The translations under genes and the position numbers were made by a program. Under the pieces are notes generated by a model that saw only the letters and a program-made list of their open reading frames with translations, made no database searches and had not been told where the DNA came from. 64,000 nt of DNA from Branchiostoma floridae (lineage: Eukaryota > Chordata > Leptocardii > Amphioxiformes > Branchiostomatidae): positions 10,058,560 to 10,122,559 of the forward strand of contig NC_049980.1 in NCBI RefSeq assembly GCF_000003815.2, in the 5' to 3' direction. This document shows, in pieces, positions 1 to 12,994 of this stretch; position 1 is the stretch's first letter; every line of letters starts with the position of its first letter.

Positions 1-599
1 ACCTTGGCCATACCTTGGCCATACTTTGGCCATACCTTGGCCATACCTTGGCCATACCTTAGCCATACCTTTGCCATACCTTGGTCATTCCTTCGTCATA
101 CCTTGGTTCATACCTTGGCCATACCTTAGTCATGCCTTGGTTATACCTTGGGCATACCTTGGTCATACATTGGTCATACCTTGGCCATACCTTGGTCATA
201 CCTTGGCCATACCTTGGTCATTCCTTGGCCAAATCTTGGCCATACCGGTCGCGGAAGAACTGGAGTGTGCACCGTTACCCATAGTCATAGCCATACCTTT
301 AATAGCCATACCTTGGCCATGACTTGGTCATACCTTGGTCATACCTTGGTCATACCTTGGTCATACCTTGGCCATACCTTGTTCATACCTTGGTCATACC
401 TTGGTCATACCTTGGTCATACCTTGGTCATACCTTGGTCATACCTTATTCATACCTTGGTCATACCTTCGCTATACCTTGGCCATACCTTATTCATACCT
501 TGGTCATACCTTCGTTATACCTTGGTCATACCTTGGTCATACCTTGGTCATACCTTGGCCATACCTTGGCCATACCTTGGTCATACTTTGGTCATACCT

Positions 600-1250
600 T
601 GGTCATACTTTGGTCATACCTTGGCCATACCTTGGTCATACCTTGGCCATACCTTGGCCAAACCTTAGTCATACCTTGGTCATACCTTGGCCATACCTTG
701 GCCATTCCTTGGGCATACCTTGGTTCATACCTTGGCCTTACCTAGGCCATACCTTGGCCATACCTTGGCCATACCTTGGCCATACCTTGGTCATACCTTG
801 GTCATACCTTGGCCATACCTTGGCCATACCTTGGTCATACCTTGGTCATACCTTGGCCATACCTTGGTCATAGATTTGTCATACCTTGGTCATACCTTGG
901 CCATACCTAAGTAATACCTTGGCCATACCTTGGTCATACCTTGGCCATACCTTGGTCATACCTTGGTCATACCCTGGTAATACCTTGATCATACCTTGGC
1001 CATACCTTGGTCATACCTTGGCCATAGCTTTGTCATACCTTGGCCAAATCCTGGCCATACCGGTCGCGGAAGAACTGGGGTGTGCATCGTTACCCATAGT
1101 CATAGCCATACCTTTAATAGCGATACCTTGGACATGACTTGGTCATACCTTGGTCATACATTGGTCATACCTTGGCCATACCTTGTTTATGCCTTGATCA
1201 TACCTTGGTCATACCTTGGCCATACCTTGGTCATACCTTGGTCATACCTT
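600..1250 (+). repeat. Higher-order duplication within the minisatellite (copy 1)
   Basis: This block matches about 2251-2901 at a constant offset of 1651 bp. The matching landmarks include the rare variants: the AGATTTGTC unit, the CTAAGTAAT unit, the TTTATGCC unit and the CGGTCGCGG interruption. A shorter part, about 750-1060, also matches about 1290-1600 at an offset of 539 bp. The array therefore grew by unequal exchange of multi-unit blocks, not only by single-unit slippage. Confidence 0.85.
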
Positions 1251-2250
1251 GGTCATACCTTGGTCATACCTTATTCATACCTAGGCCATACCTTGGCCAT
1301 ACCTTGGCCATACCTTGGCCATACCTTGGTCATACCTTGGTCATACCTTGGCCATACCTTGGCCATACCTTGGTCATACCTTGGTCATACCTTGGCCATA
1401 CCTTGGTCATAGATTTGTCATACCTTGGTCATACCTTGGCCATACCTAAGTAATACCTTGGCCATACCTTGGTCATACCTTGGCCATACCTTGGTCATAC
1501 CTTGGTCATACCCTGGTCATACCTTGGTCATACCTTGGCCATACCTTGGTCATACCTTGGCCATACCTTTGTCATACCTTGGCCAAATCCTGGCCATACC
1601 GTGCGCGTAACAAGTGCGGTGCGTGTCGATACCCAGAGTCATAGCCATACCTTTCATAGCCATACCTTGGTCATGACTTGGTCATACCTTGGTCATACCT
1701 TGGTCATACCTTGGCCATACCTTGGTCATACCTTGGACATACCTTGGTCATACCTTGGTCATACCTTGGTCATACCTTGGTCATACCTTGGTCATACCTT
1801 GGGCATACCTTGGTCATTACTTGGCCATACCTTGGGTATACCTTGGTCATACCTTGGCCATACCTTGGACATACCTTGGTCATACCTTGGGCATACCTTG
1901 GCCATACCATGGTCATACCTTGGTCATACCTTGGTCATACCTTGGCCATACCTTAGTCATACCTTGGCCATACCTTGGCCATACCTTGGTCATACCTTGG
2001 TCATACCTTGGTCACACCTTGGTCATACCTTGGTAATACCTTGGCCATACCTTGGTCATACCTTGGTCATACCTTGGTCATACCTTGGTCATACCTTGGT
2101 CATACCTTGGCCATACCTAAGTCATACCTTGGCCATACCTTGGCATACCTTACCTTACCTTTGCCATACCTTGGTCATTCCTTCGTCAGACCTTGTTTTC
2201 ATACCTTGGCCATACCTTAGTCATGCCTTGGTTATACCTTGGGCATACCT

Positions 2251-2901
2251 TGGTCATACTTTGGTCATACCTTGGCCATACCTTGGTCATACCTTGGCCA
2301 TACCTTGGCCAAACCTTAGTCATACCTTGGTCATACCTTGGCCATACCTTGGCCATTCCTTGGGCATACCTTGGTTCATACCTTGGCCATACCTAGGCCA
2401 TACCTTGGCCATACCTTGGCCATACCTTGGCCATACCTTGGTCATACCTTGGTCATACCTTGGCCATACCTTGGCCATACCTTGGTCATACCTTGGTCAT
2501 ACCTTGGCCATACCTTGGTCATAGATTTGTCATACCTTGGTCATACCTTGGCCATACCTAAGTAATACCTTGGCCATACCTTGGTCATACCTTGGCCATA
2601 CCTTGGTCATACCTTGGTCATACCCTGGTAATACCTTGATCATACCTTGGCCATACCTTGGTCATACCTTGGCCATAGCTTTGTCATACCTTGGCCAAAT
2701 CCTGGCCATACCGGTCGCGGAAGAACTGGGGTGTGCATCGTTACCCATAGTCATAGCCATACCTTTAATAGCGATACCTTGGCCATGACTTGGTCATACC
2801 TTGGTCATACATTGGTCATACCTTGGCCATACCTTGTTTATGCCTTGGTCATACCTTGGTCATACCTTGGCCATACCTTGGTCATACCTTGGTCATACCT
2901 T
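2251..2901 (+). repeat. Higher-order duplication within the minisatellite (copy 2)
   Basis: This is the second copy of the block at about 600-1250, offset by 1651 bp, with the same order of variant units and the same interruption near 2714. Point differences are few, such as GATCAT against GGTCAT near 1197 and 2848, so the duplication looks recent. Confidence 0.85.
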
Positions 2902-3784
2902 GGTCATACCTTGGTCATACCTTATTCATTACTTGGCCATACCTTCGCTATACCTTGGTCATACCCTGGCCATACCTTGGTCATACCTTGGTCATACCTT
3001 GGCCATACCTTGGCCATACCTTGGTCATACCTTGGTCATACCTTGGTCATACCTTGGTCATACCTTGGTCATACCTTGGTCATACCTTGGTCATACCTTT
3101 GATAGCCATACCTTGGTCATACCTTGGTCATACCTTGGTCATACCTTGGTCATACCTTGGTCATACCTTGGTCATACCTTTGATAGCCATACCTTGGTCA
3201 TACCTTGGCCATACCTTGGTCATACCTTGGTCATACCTTGGTCATACCTTTAATAGCCATACCTTGGTCATACCTTGGTCATACCTTGGTCATACCTTGG
3301 TCATACCTTCGCCATACCTTGGTCATACCTTGGTCATACTTTGGTCATACCTTGGTCATACTTTCGCCATACCTTGGCCATACCTTGGTCATACCTTGGT
3401 CATACCTTGGTCGTACCTTGTCCATACCTTGGCCATACCTTGGCCATACCTTGACCATACCTTGGTCATACCTTGGTCATACCTTGGCCATACCTTGGTC
3501 ATACCTTGGCCATACCTTGGTCATACGTTGGCCAAATCTTGGCCATACCGGTCGCGGAAGAACTGGGGTGTGCACCATTACCCATAGTCATAGCCATACC
3601 TTTAATAGCCAGTTACTGTTACTGTAATCGACTGTTACTGTAATCGACATTGATAATGCTAATTCAAGGACGTCATATACATCTAATAGATATAACTGTT
3701 ATCACTGCATAACCTCACACGTATATATTTGCATTATGGAGTGAAACGTACGCCAGCTGTAGCTAGCTATAGTCTGTAGTGTTG

Positions 3785-3925
3785 TCGGTGTGTGTGTTTG
3801 TGTGTGCGCGCGCGCGCATGTGTGTATGTATGTGTGTGTGTGTGTGCGTGTACGCGCGCGCGCGTGTGTGTGTGCGTGCGCGTGTGTATGTGTGTGTGCG
3901 TATATATGTGTGTGCGAGTTTATAC
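3785..3925. repeat. TG/CG alternating purine-pyrimidine microsatellite
   Basis: This is an imperfect run of TG dinucleotides interrupted by CGCGCGCG blocks and TATG or TATATA steps. Both strands stay open in some frames (Cys/Val on one strand, His/Thr on the other) only because of the dinucleotide repeat. Alternating purine-pyrimidine tracts with CG blocks are classic Z-DNA formers; that last point is general knowledge, not something the sequence shows. Confidence 0.9.
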
Positions 3926-6900
3926 CTTCAAATAGTTTCCGATGATCTAATTGTACAAGATTCAATATATTGCACCTCAAAAATAAATAAGAAATGTTGC
4001 AAAAGCTACTGCTCCATCAAGTTCAGGGAGATTTATCATGATATACCCTCTGCTCCATTTCACCCCATTTACGAACTTTAGATAATCGTCTGTTGTAACG
4101 TTAAGCCGTGGTAGATGCTATAACCATCCTAGCCATACTCAATAATGTAAGAGTAAGATCTGGTGTGCTTTGGACGATCTCTGTATGCAGGACGTTCTGG
4201 CCGGACCGAACGAGCCCTCTGATCTTTGTCAATGAACTCATTCCCTTCCCATCGAGCTATTGGAGATATGTCTATTCAGATCGTTCCCTAATCCCTTTAG
4301 CTATTACCGAGGTGAACCAATCACAATGATATTACTCGTACCTAAATCCGGAAACGGGTGCCCTGTTTATCTTTTTCCGATTGGAATTAAGTTACATAGC
4401 TGCACACTAGGGTGACTTTGGGAAGGAGAAGGGCGGAGGGGAGAGTCAATGACCCGAAGTCTTGCATATTTGCACATGTATCTGCCAGTAAATGTCATTT
4501 TCAATGCACTACTTACAGCTCTTGCCTGAGTAAAGGAAAAGAGTGTTCATCATTGAGAATCTCAAGAACATGGACAACATCGTTTAATGGCCTCATTAGC
4601 TGACTCATTAGCGAGTATTTTTCAGTTCGATTGCACTCGGCTTCTAGCGAAATAGCCCACTCGAGTTCTTGTCGCAGAGCCATGTAGAGTTTGCTAATAA
4701 GGCTATATATATATCGTCGTCGTATTCAACCATTACGAACACACACAGGATGGGGTGAGGAGGGTCTTTGTGAAGACGTTTGAATATGCGTTTTCTGACA
4801 GGCTACAGACTTGGGGGTGAAAAGTCACTAAACCATGTCTGAACCCTACGGTTTGATCCACTGCCAAGGCTCCTTCGTTAAGCCTATGACTGACACTCAT
4901 TCCCTGCCAATACGACACCCAGTCCCTGAAAATTCGCGACCCTGATCCACGAGAGCACAACGGTGGATTTTCTTCACGTAGAATGACGTAAAACCTCCTA
5001 TAATTGGGCAAAAGGTCGATACTGCCGCCAGCTAGAAACATCCGCACACGATACGTTCCTGCTGGGTGGATTTCTAGAGACTTAAGTTCGTGACAAGACC
5101 ACGCAATCTTGATCTTATGACGTCTCCCGAACATCGGAACTTGTTTCGTGCATGTTTAAAGAAAGATCCCAACCAAAAAATTTAAATGAAACTGAAACTA
5201 CTTTAGCCTTTATTGGTTTGCAAGACTATTGGTATTGACACTAAATATACCTACGCACCAATACTATGGCTGCGAATTATACCGAAGAACCAACTAGATC
5301 AGGGACAGCCTTGCCCATAGAGTTTGGAACAGCATGGTCGCATTGCTGAACTGGCATGGTATGAAAAACAGTGAATAGTTCAGATTCATCCATTCCAAAG
5401 ACAACATTGCTATGCTAATATGTATACATTGTAATCTACAGCGTTGGCACGTAACGTAACATAACAACAATACAAAGGATACATGTGATTCCAAACGTGC
5501 CATTATTTCACCATCAAATAAACGCTTATCTAGACAGGCCGAAACATTCAGTAATTGCTACTGTCTAGGCCAATTTAGATTAAACTTCAAACTCATGGAC
5601 TAGGCATGTTGTATATGTTGTAAAACGTTATATGTGTACGGCGTTTGATTCATGTTCTCAATGCGTTACTGCATCGCAAGGTGTACGTATCTTCACTGGC
5701 TTGTATCATTGATTCCAAGCAAACTTATTTGTCAGTGCAAAGGAAAAAATAAGACAAAAACACATGAAAGATGGCTATCACGGAGCAAGAATTACTTTCA
5801 CACAGGAAATTGCTTTGTTTATGACGCAGAAAACAGCAGTATACTCAAACACACTACAGCGTTAGAATAAATGTTTTCGTAAGTGATCTCTAAACGTCGG
5901 CAAAGAAAGGACAAACTATTTAGTAATGGTGTTGCCACACACAAACGGGCCGTATAGCATATAAATAAACATCTCTGCGACTATTATCTTGACGTTCTAT
6001 CCCCAGGGAGCACGTTATCGCTAAAGACGGCTGCTAAATTTGCCGGGCGACCTCCATTACACTCCGAAGCTCTGTATGCCAGATAACTGACACTCTGACG
6101 TCAATCCAGGCCCGCGCGCGAGCCGCCGCCTCGTAAGTGTGATGAACTGGGATCCCCTGAGACGAATGCATAATAAGAGTAATTTCTCCTCGACTAACAA
6201 TCTGACATGGGAAAGATACTCGGAAATTAGTTCCTCTCACAGGGGAATGTGGATACATGTATATACATCGCTTTCTTCTCTCACGTGCATTGGAATGAAG
6301 TACTGGTGTACTGGCCTTCCTTGCTCCATACATTGTGTGTAGGCTTTAAGCAAAATTAAAACACGTCGATGACAAAAAAATATCTTATCAATATAGAGAA
6401 GACTGGAACTGTCTATCACACTTTTTATTATTCATGATTCTATGTCACGGATAGGTTTATGCAAAATTAATGTGCCAAAATTCTATTCTATCCATACAAA
6501 GTGCATTTCCTTCAAATATACAGATATAGCGGCATGTCTTCATTTTTTACAAAAACAGAGCAGAGTCGTATTATTAAAACCACATTATTGACTTGCCATA
6601 GCCTTTCCTCAGTGGGTTCTATTATTTCCCCACGCGAACATAGCGCCAGGAAGTTTTTTTTCCGTAACATTGACGAGCATACGCTGACTGCAAGGTGGTG
6701 ATTCAAATGCCAACTTAGATCACGACTATACATTTATTCCTGCAAATAATGTGTTTATCATTGGTTGAAGCCTGTCTGACATATCTTCTGACGGAGCGCT
6801 AGCGGCGGAGTTGGGGCGAACCCTTCGCCATTCATGTTTCTCTTTCATCTCTGTGAGTACCCTCGCAGCGGTGATACGGAGTACTAGTACTCCACATCGG

Positions 6901-8145
6901 CGACATCTGGGCAAACGGCGGCCCGCCTTTCGTGTGGAAAAAACCTTACTCGGAGAAACCGTGCCTGATAGATTACCGACTTTTCTTGGAAAGGTAAGCC
7001 AGTCTGCTCCCGTGCACACGTAAAAGGAAAATTCTTCCATCGCAGTCGTGACTATGGGTTATGACTTACGTCGTTCTCTTAACATTGAATTGCCTTGTGG
7101 AAAAAGCCAGAATGTGACCAACATATTGGATGGCAGGGTTTTTTCTGGCTTCCTGAAAACTACCCAGTGCCACTAACAGAATTGTTTCGCGACGACGAAG
7201 CCTGGGTCTGCCTTCAAGGGTCGGATGAGGTTATCACCACGATACACCCACACTAATCTGACGTCAAATGGCTATCACTTTGCAAGCAAGACGACGTGCT
7301 CAGCGTAATACCATCCTTCCCACTCCAATCCGAATTCGGAAATCGGCATGGCTTTAGATAACGTTTGGAAAAAAGACAGCTGTGAACGTTGCTTCTCAGA
7401 ATCCCACCAACGCAGAACCAACAGCTGAGCTACAACACAACACAACGTAAGTTGTGAAGGGGAGGATAGACAGTGTCTCTAGGGCGCAGTATAGCACAGA
7501 CATTGTACCCGGTGAGTACTCTTTTTTAATCCGTGTATATGCCATATTTACATGTTCTACAAAGTCAGGGGAAGTCAAGTCGTTATAGCCGCAAAAATCA
7601 GACCCATATAGTGCTTTCAGTATCTCTGTCACGTTTGTAACCCGGCATTATCAATTCTGCATTCGCGTTTTGCCATATACGCAGACAGATGGTGACGCTA
7701 TCAGACTGTGAATGAAGATTTCCGAAACGGGTAATTGTGAAATCCTTCGGAAGCTGAAGGTTTAAGGTCAAGACATATCTGCATTGCCGTAGAGTTGATT
7801 GCTGTCACATGTCTGGAAATGCCAGCTGATTGGACCAACTGAAGAGGTGATTTGGAGTTAGCTAATCGACCTTGCTTGCCGAAGTATGAATAATTTGGCT
7901 TTGGGTTTGAATTCTTACTAAGACTATATGCAGGCTACATACCTCGCAGTGTTGAAAAGGAAATTCGCGTGTCTGTTAATATATTTAGGTACCGCTAGTT
8001 CTTGTGATTCAATGTGACATATATGCGATTGTAATTGCTTCCTTTATTACATAGTATCGTTGTAATATCGCGTTATGTGACATTCGTGTTGAATCGGATC
8101 CCCACATTTACACATAGGCTCTGGGTAGCAGAATAGGACTCCAAT
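3926..8145. other. Intergenic stretch, no supported gene
   Basis: Only short isolated open frames occur here. The longest, at 4733-5134 on the minus strand (133 codons), has no recognisable domain and no convincing splice sites around it. A GC-richer patch at about 6790-6993 ends in a strong donor (AAAG followed by GTAAGC) and could be an upstream exon of the gene at 8146, but this is weak. Confidence 0.5.
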
Positions 8146-8871
8146 ATGATGGGACGCGGCGCTCTAGCGGGGGCAAGACTCGCCAGCGAGAGGAAGAAAA
8201 GAACCTTGAAACTACAGAAGCAAGGGACAAAGAAGCTTCGTCGCATTACACCCAAACCAGCTAAGATCATGGTGATCAAGGGCAGGATCAACCTGCTCTC
8301 CCCGTACACCATCTGTGTGCTCCTGGGCTTCTGTGTCCTTACCGTCGGGGTGGTGATGTGCATGTTTGCGTACGAGTACGTGGAAGTCGCCGTGCGTAAC
8401 AACAACAACTCTTCCAGCACCGCGGAGATGGACAGAGACCGGTCATTCCTTATAAACCGAGCCTTACTGCGGGACTTTCGGCTCATCGGCCCGCTGATTG
8501 TGGGGTTAGGAGTGTTTACAATGCTGTGTGGGATGACTGCTTTACTAGAGGACAGGGATGGGAGAACGAAAAGAATAATCATCCGCGAACCTACGGACGA
8601 AGACTTCGAAAGGGATGTAGGACCAGTCTCGCCGACGTCATCTTCTAAAGCATACTACCCGGATTATACAAGAATAGACAGACTCCCAAAATACAGACTT
8701 CCGCGGTTTACAGTGGGCTCGTGTCCGAACCTGCGGTACCAGCCCGACTCGCCCGCCCGTCTTAACCCGCTACGGGGGTACATGAAGTCCATGCCGTCCC
8801 CCGTGCCGGTACGGGACTTGTACAGGTTTCAGCCTCTGCGATGTATAGGGGAGGCATATGATCTGACTTAA
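8146..8871 (+). CDS. TMEM200-like two-pass membrane protein
   Basis: This is a single-exon open frame of 241 residues. A basic N-terminal segment (about residues 1-45, rich in K and R) leads into 'KGRINLLSPYT', then membrane span 1 (about 52-76), a polar loop with an Asn run and a Ser run (about 84-95), and membrane span 2 (about 112-132). The segment 'LLEDRDGRTK' follows, then a polar tail containing 'SCPNLRYQ'. Vertebrate TMEM200A/B/C proteins share the layout: a G-K-[IL]-R-L-x-S-P-S segment before the first span, a 'LGPxxMGIG' second span, an 'ENRDKETK' exit and an intronless coding region. The tail is shorter than in vertebrate paralogues. The first of two tandem ATGs is taken as the start. 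No enzymatic role is known for this family. Confidence 0.75.
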   Translation: MMGRGALAGARLASERKKRTLKLQKQGTKKLRRITPKPAKIMVIKGRINLLSPYTICVLLGFCVLTVGVVMCMFAYEYVEVAVRNNNNSSSTAEMDRDRSFLINRALLRDFRLIGPLIVGLGVFTMLCGMTALLEDRDGRTKRIIIREPTDEDFERDVGPVSPTSSSKAYYPDYTRIDRLPKYRLPRFTVGSCPNLRYQPDSPARLNPLRGYMKSMPSPVPVRDLYRFQPLRCIGEAYDLT

Positions 8872-9349
8872 GCTGACTTTATCTGGATTCATAGGGCTTA
8901 CAGAAGTATGTCACAGCGTTGAATTAATAAGAGAAAGTTTTCCCCTCTCAGATGTTATTTTCGACATTCATCTCTTGTAATTATTACGTGTTGTGTCATG
9001 AGGCCAAATAGGAGCAACTTTTTCAATGTTATTTTCTCAATATAATAATAACATAGCGTTGAAAAAAGAGGACAACATGCTTCAGTAGCTACGCAGCATC
9101 TACATTTATGGTCTATAGGAGCTTGTTTATGGTCTATAGGAGCTTGTTTGGACTGTTAACATGTGATGATGTTGTTACATCCGTCGGTAAATTTGCTTTT
9201 GCAGAAGAGATGTTGAAAACGTCTGCGTTTTGCGTGCAAATATAGGTCAGAGTATAGGATATCAAGATTCATGAGATTCACAATAGTCCATGACAGTTAC
9301 CATGTGTACGTACAACAGCTGGGTTTGCATATACCCGTGTTATGCTATA

Positions 9350-9636
9350 CGGTCACAGTTACGGTGCCCGTGGGGTGGAAGGTGGAGTGATAGTCCCGAC
9401 CGGGCTCCGAAGTCACAAAAATGTAGACTGACGGACACCAGGTGACACCCCTCAGTGTTTTCATGATTAGGTCACGGAGTCTTATTTTGACTGCGAGTTT
9501 AAGCTAAAACCGGGACCAACCGTGCCCAAAAATAGTCCGGTATCCGCAGGGTGCCCCAAGGGGTCACGTAGTGGTCACGCCCGAAAGTGCCAAAACACAG
9601 CCCGTAAACTACCCGACGGGCACCCGATTGTGACCG
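9350..9636. mobile_element. MITE with TA target duplication
   Basis: The ends form imperfect terminal inverted repeats of about 30 bp that start CGGTCACA and share a GTGCCCGT block further in. TA dinucleotides flank both sides (9348-9349 and 9637-9638). There is no open frame for a transposase, and the length is 287 bp. This fits a non-autonomous element of a TA-targeting superfamily; the superfamily is inferred only from the TA flank. Confidence 0.65.
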
Positions 9637-10378
9637 TAGCATTATTAGGACTGCACCTTAATATTTCTTCCTCTTGTCACGCTGTATGTGCTTGGAAGAT
9701 TTTTGTAATGCAAGCAGTCCATGAAACATGTTTGACGATTGTTGTGGCCTAATTCTCGTCGTCGTTTACGTAGCACGTATTTAGTCGTTAAAGTCAGGAA
9801 ATGACGTAGGTTTGTACACATAAAGTCGACACTGTAATATTCTCTTAATGCTTTCATGAAAATGCAGAGGAGTGATTTATCACGTAATTTGAGACATTAT
9901 GATGCTTCTCGTGTGTTCCAGGGAGGAGTTAGATTGTTTTGTTTTTAATCATTACATGTGGTGTACACAATGTCGATGGCGTAAATATAATTATAGATGA
10001 ATTTCAGTGCAGTTTTATGTCTTGAAGACTGTGTCACACTGAATGACAATCAATATACATCATGACTAAAACGCACCGTATCCAAGTGCTTTTCACACCC
10101 GCCATCCAGGATGATGCGGTAAATCTATAAGATTATGCATCGTTAAAATTCACCCCGTGTCCCCACTACATTGGCAACACTGAAAGCATGTGTGCATACT
10201 AATCGCGGTCATTATAATCAAGTTAAGGTAATGGGACCATTAAAGCCTGGGTAATGGTTTCCAAACCTTTAGAATAATTACGCAATCGATTCGAGTTTTA
10301 ACAGTGTTTGTCAGGAAAGTGTGTTTGTATTAGTTTTCGGGGTGGCACATGCATTCATGTCTTTTGGAGAAAACAATT

Positions 10379-10650
10379 CAGTTTGCTAGCCTCCGTTGCA
10401 GTCTTCAAACGGGGCTGTTTTTTTGTTTTGGTTCGCGATTTTCAACGTTGCCGTTTGCTAGGTTCTCTTGTGCCGGGAAAGGGAGTTTGCCGTGGAGAGG
10501 GAGTTTGCCGTGGAAGGGAGTTTCGCCCCGTTTAACCCCCTTTCCCGGCACAAGAGAACCTTGACAACGTGAAAATCGCAAATCACCCCCCCCCCCCATA
10601 TAAAAACAACAGCCCCGTTCGAAGACTGAAACGGAGGCTATCAGTTTGCA
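10379..10650. repeat. Foldback (inverted repeat) element
   Basis: The left arm (about 10379-10485) and right arm (about 10540-10650) are imperfect reverse complements. They share GCCTCCGTT, AACGGGGCTGTT, GCGATTTTCA and GGTTCTCTTGTGCCGGGAAA. The centre holds two copies of GGGAGTTTGCCGTGG. The right arm contains a long C run, which breaks pairing. The element could form one long hairpin and is probably a foldback transposon. No coding capacity is seen. Confidence 0.8.
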
Positions 10651-12994
10651 GATTGGAAACGCATTACCTTTCAGTGCCAGTCATTTATATTTATACCCCG
10701 TACCGCTCTGAAAGTCCTCGTCCATTACAGCGCACGTCATGATTCATCAAGCGACAAAGATCTGTACGGAATGGCTGTACGCACTTGACTACACCCTGTT
10801 CAGGGCGAACCAAAGTAGTCATTCATTACCCATCGCGCAGAGCAAGTCGATTCACTCGTTTAGAAAATTGCAATCCAACGTCACACATCACTTATATAGA
10901 AGCATTAACTCTCATCATATACAGCGTTATATCGTGCGTTTGCACGCGCAAATCTTCACACAAAGTATTAGAATGTCAAGATCTGGGGCAACATGTACAC
11001 GAGAGCAGGTCTTAGCGTGAAGCTGATTCAAAGGGTATTGGAGTTAAGTCTGGACATTCATCTTGTATCATGCACAACTATACAGTGTATTCACTGCTTC
11101 AAGATTAATTACCCTACTAGCCGGTGGCTATTGCAAAGTTAGCCCTTGCAACAAGCAAGTACGGATCACATGACTTGAACATAAAACATAACTTACAGTC
11201 TAAACTATGCTACATATGGTGTCTAGAGGGAAGGTCAGGGTCAGTATGTACAATAATGTATTACAATTGTATGCGGTTTCAATTGACTGTTGGGGTATTT
11301 AGTTCAAATTTGGCCCCCGAATTCAAACATGTTTACTACAAACGAACAGCTTGTATCGTGCGTGCATCCCGACTATCACGTCACACGGACGCCCCATATA
11401 TAAAATTCATATACATGTACAAATATGAAACATTCAACTCTGGGTTGACGACCTACCGCACAATTCACGCATCTAAAAAGAGAGAACGGTCGATCAACAG
11501 CTTTGATGTCGGGTCAAACTATATGTACAAGAGCTCTTTTGGAAATTGGGGTCGACGTGTGGAGTAGGTACATGCAGGTTCAGATGAACAAGGAAATACT
11601 GGATAGCAGACTCCGCCCCTTGATAGTAAGCGCCCTCTGGTAGAACATAGAAAAACTGCAATGCATCATGATTGTCTTCCATGTTCACCTGTATCATCAT
11701 CCCGTCTCCGTGTGTTCGCACTCCCTCTGCTACCTACTGATCTTTTTATTCCGAAAACAGACGACAGATACACCAAAGCAAAGCAGTCGACTGAAATTTA
11801 GTGGTTTACAATAAACCATGTTTATACATACTATTTCTTAGATTCATGTGTTTGTGTTGCTATATGTGCTTCATCTTCACAGGCCCGTTGCAGAGCTGAG
11901 CTTCACCTTTTAACCGCAAGAGGGTTCCCCCAAACTTTCGGAGGAGGTTGATTGTCGGATAGCTTGTGGCTGAACCAAACAACCTAAGTTTCATATTTAG
12001 TACGTTCATGTTTAGGCCATTTTGATTTGATTATATCCTTTAGTAGATGACATCCGCTCGCGCATCAATTTCGCGCGCGCGCCGTTTCCAAATAAAAAAG
12101 TTTTCGGCCATACTGTGATGGAGGGATAAGGAGTGCAGAAAAAGCCCCATCCCTGAGAAGAGAGCGACGCGAATACTTTCCCCGAAGCATAAGAAAGAGT
12201 GTGGTTGGTTGGGTGTGTAGCTTCTACCCTCCTCTTCACATCTCAACATCCCCGTTCCCTTCCTACCATCCCTATTTGTCCAGACTTTTCGCCTGTTTTT
12301 TTCTCAACGACCACCTGCTTTCCCTCCCCAAAGTCAAACTGTGCGCCTTTTGTGATGATATCGCCATTTTCATATGCCTACCCTCATTAGCATACGTGCT
12401 CATTTGAATAACTCCCCTGATTGGTTACCCTCCTAAATTGAGTTATTGACCACCTGTTTCTCGCGTGTGGGTACAGGTGTAGCGTTGGTTTCATCGCAGC
12501 TGTGGTGAATACTAGTAACATCAAAGCAATGCGAAACGTGGAACACAGGGGGCTGCATTTGACACCTGCAAAATTGTACGCTATACTTGATTAGAGAAGC
12601 CAACGTGAAATGGGTCGAAAGGCTTTACGCCAAATTGTTGCCACCTTTTTACGTGAAATCTAATACATGTGCCTTCATATAATGTCAATTGTGTCAAACC
12701 AATGACCTTGGGTAAAGGAACGTGTGTTTTTGTATGGTCTAACGTTATATATTTCATTTAAAATTGATTTCCGGATTCGCACTCCCTGTAAGTTAAACTG
12801 TTTTCCCATAACCCTCTCTCCTTCTAGATTTATGGATGATAATCAGGTTTGTAAGAAAATTGCGCGACCGTGCTTTAATTGAAGTGTCCTTGTCCGCGCG
12901 CAGTAGTTCGAAACCGGTTTTTCTGAGTGGCTATCTGCTGCTTGGATCCCAATGATGTCACACATTGGAATACTTGGTAACGTTTTGTAGATGA

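Larger units (their letters stand above)
1..3612 (+). repeat. 11-bp minisatellite array with higher-order structure
   Basis: Over 3.6 kb consist of the unit ACCTTGGYCAT (Y is C or T), with occasional variants such as AACCTTAGTCAT and single-base insertions that shift the register. Because 11 is not a multiple of 3 and the unit has no stop in any plus-strand frame, every plus frame reads as the same 11-residue cycle (for example HTLVIPWSYLG). The long open frames here are therefore repeat artefacts. A non-repeat interruption beginning CGGTCGCGGAAGAACTGG recurs near 246, 1062, 2714 and 3550, with a diverged form near 1600. The array begins at or before the window edge and ends in unique sequence near 3612. 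Confidence 0.95.

Noticed and set aside
26-3627. Many long open frames of the IPWSYLGHTLV type
   Set aside because: They are produced by the stop-free 11-bp repeat in every plus frame; no start context, splice site or domain supports a gene.
3702-4081. His/Thr-rich and Cys/Val-rich frames on opposite strands
   Set aside because: Translation of the TG/CG microsatellite.
4733-5134. 133-codon minus-strand open frame
   Set aside because: No recognisable domain, no flanking splice signals and no promoter features; length is within chance for this window.
8073-8582. 169-codon minus-strand frame
   Set aside because: It is the antisense shadow of the TMEM200-like coding region.
11124-11567. 147-codon plus-strand frame
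   Set aside because: Chance-like composition and no domain or splice context.
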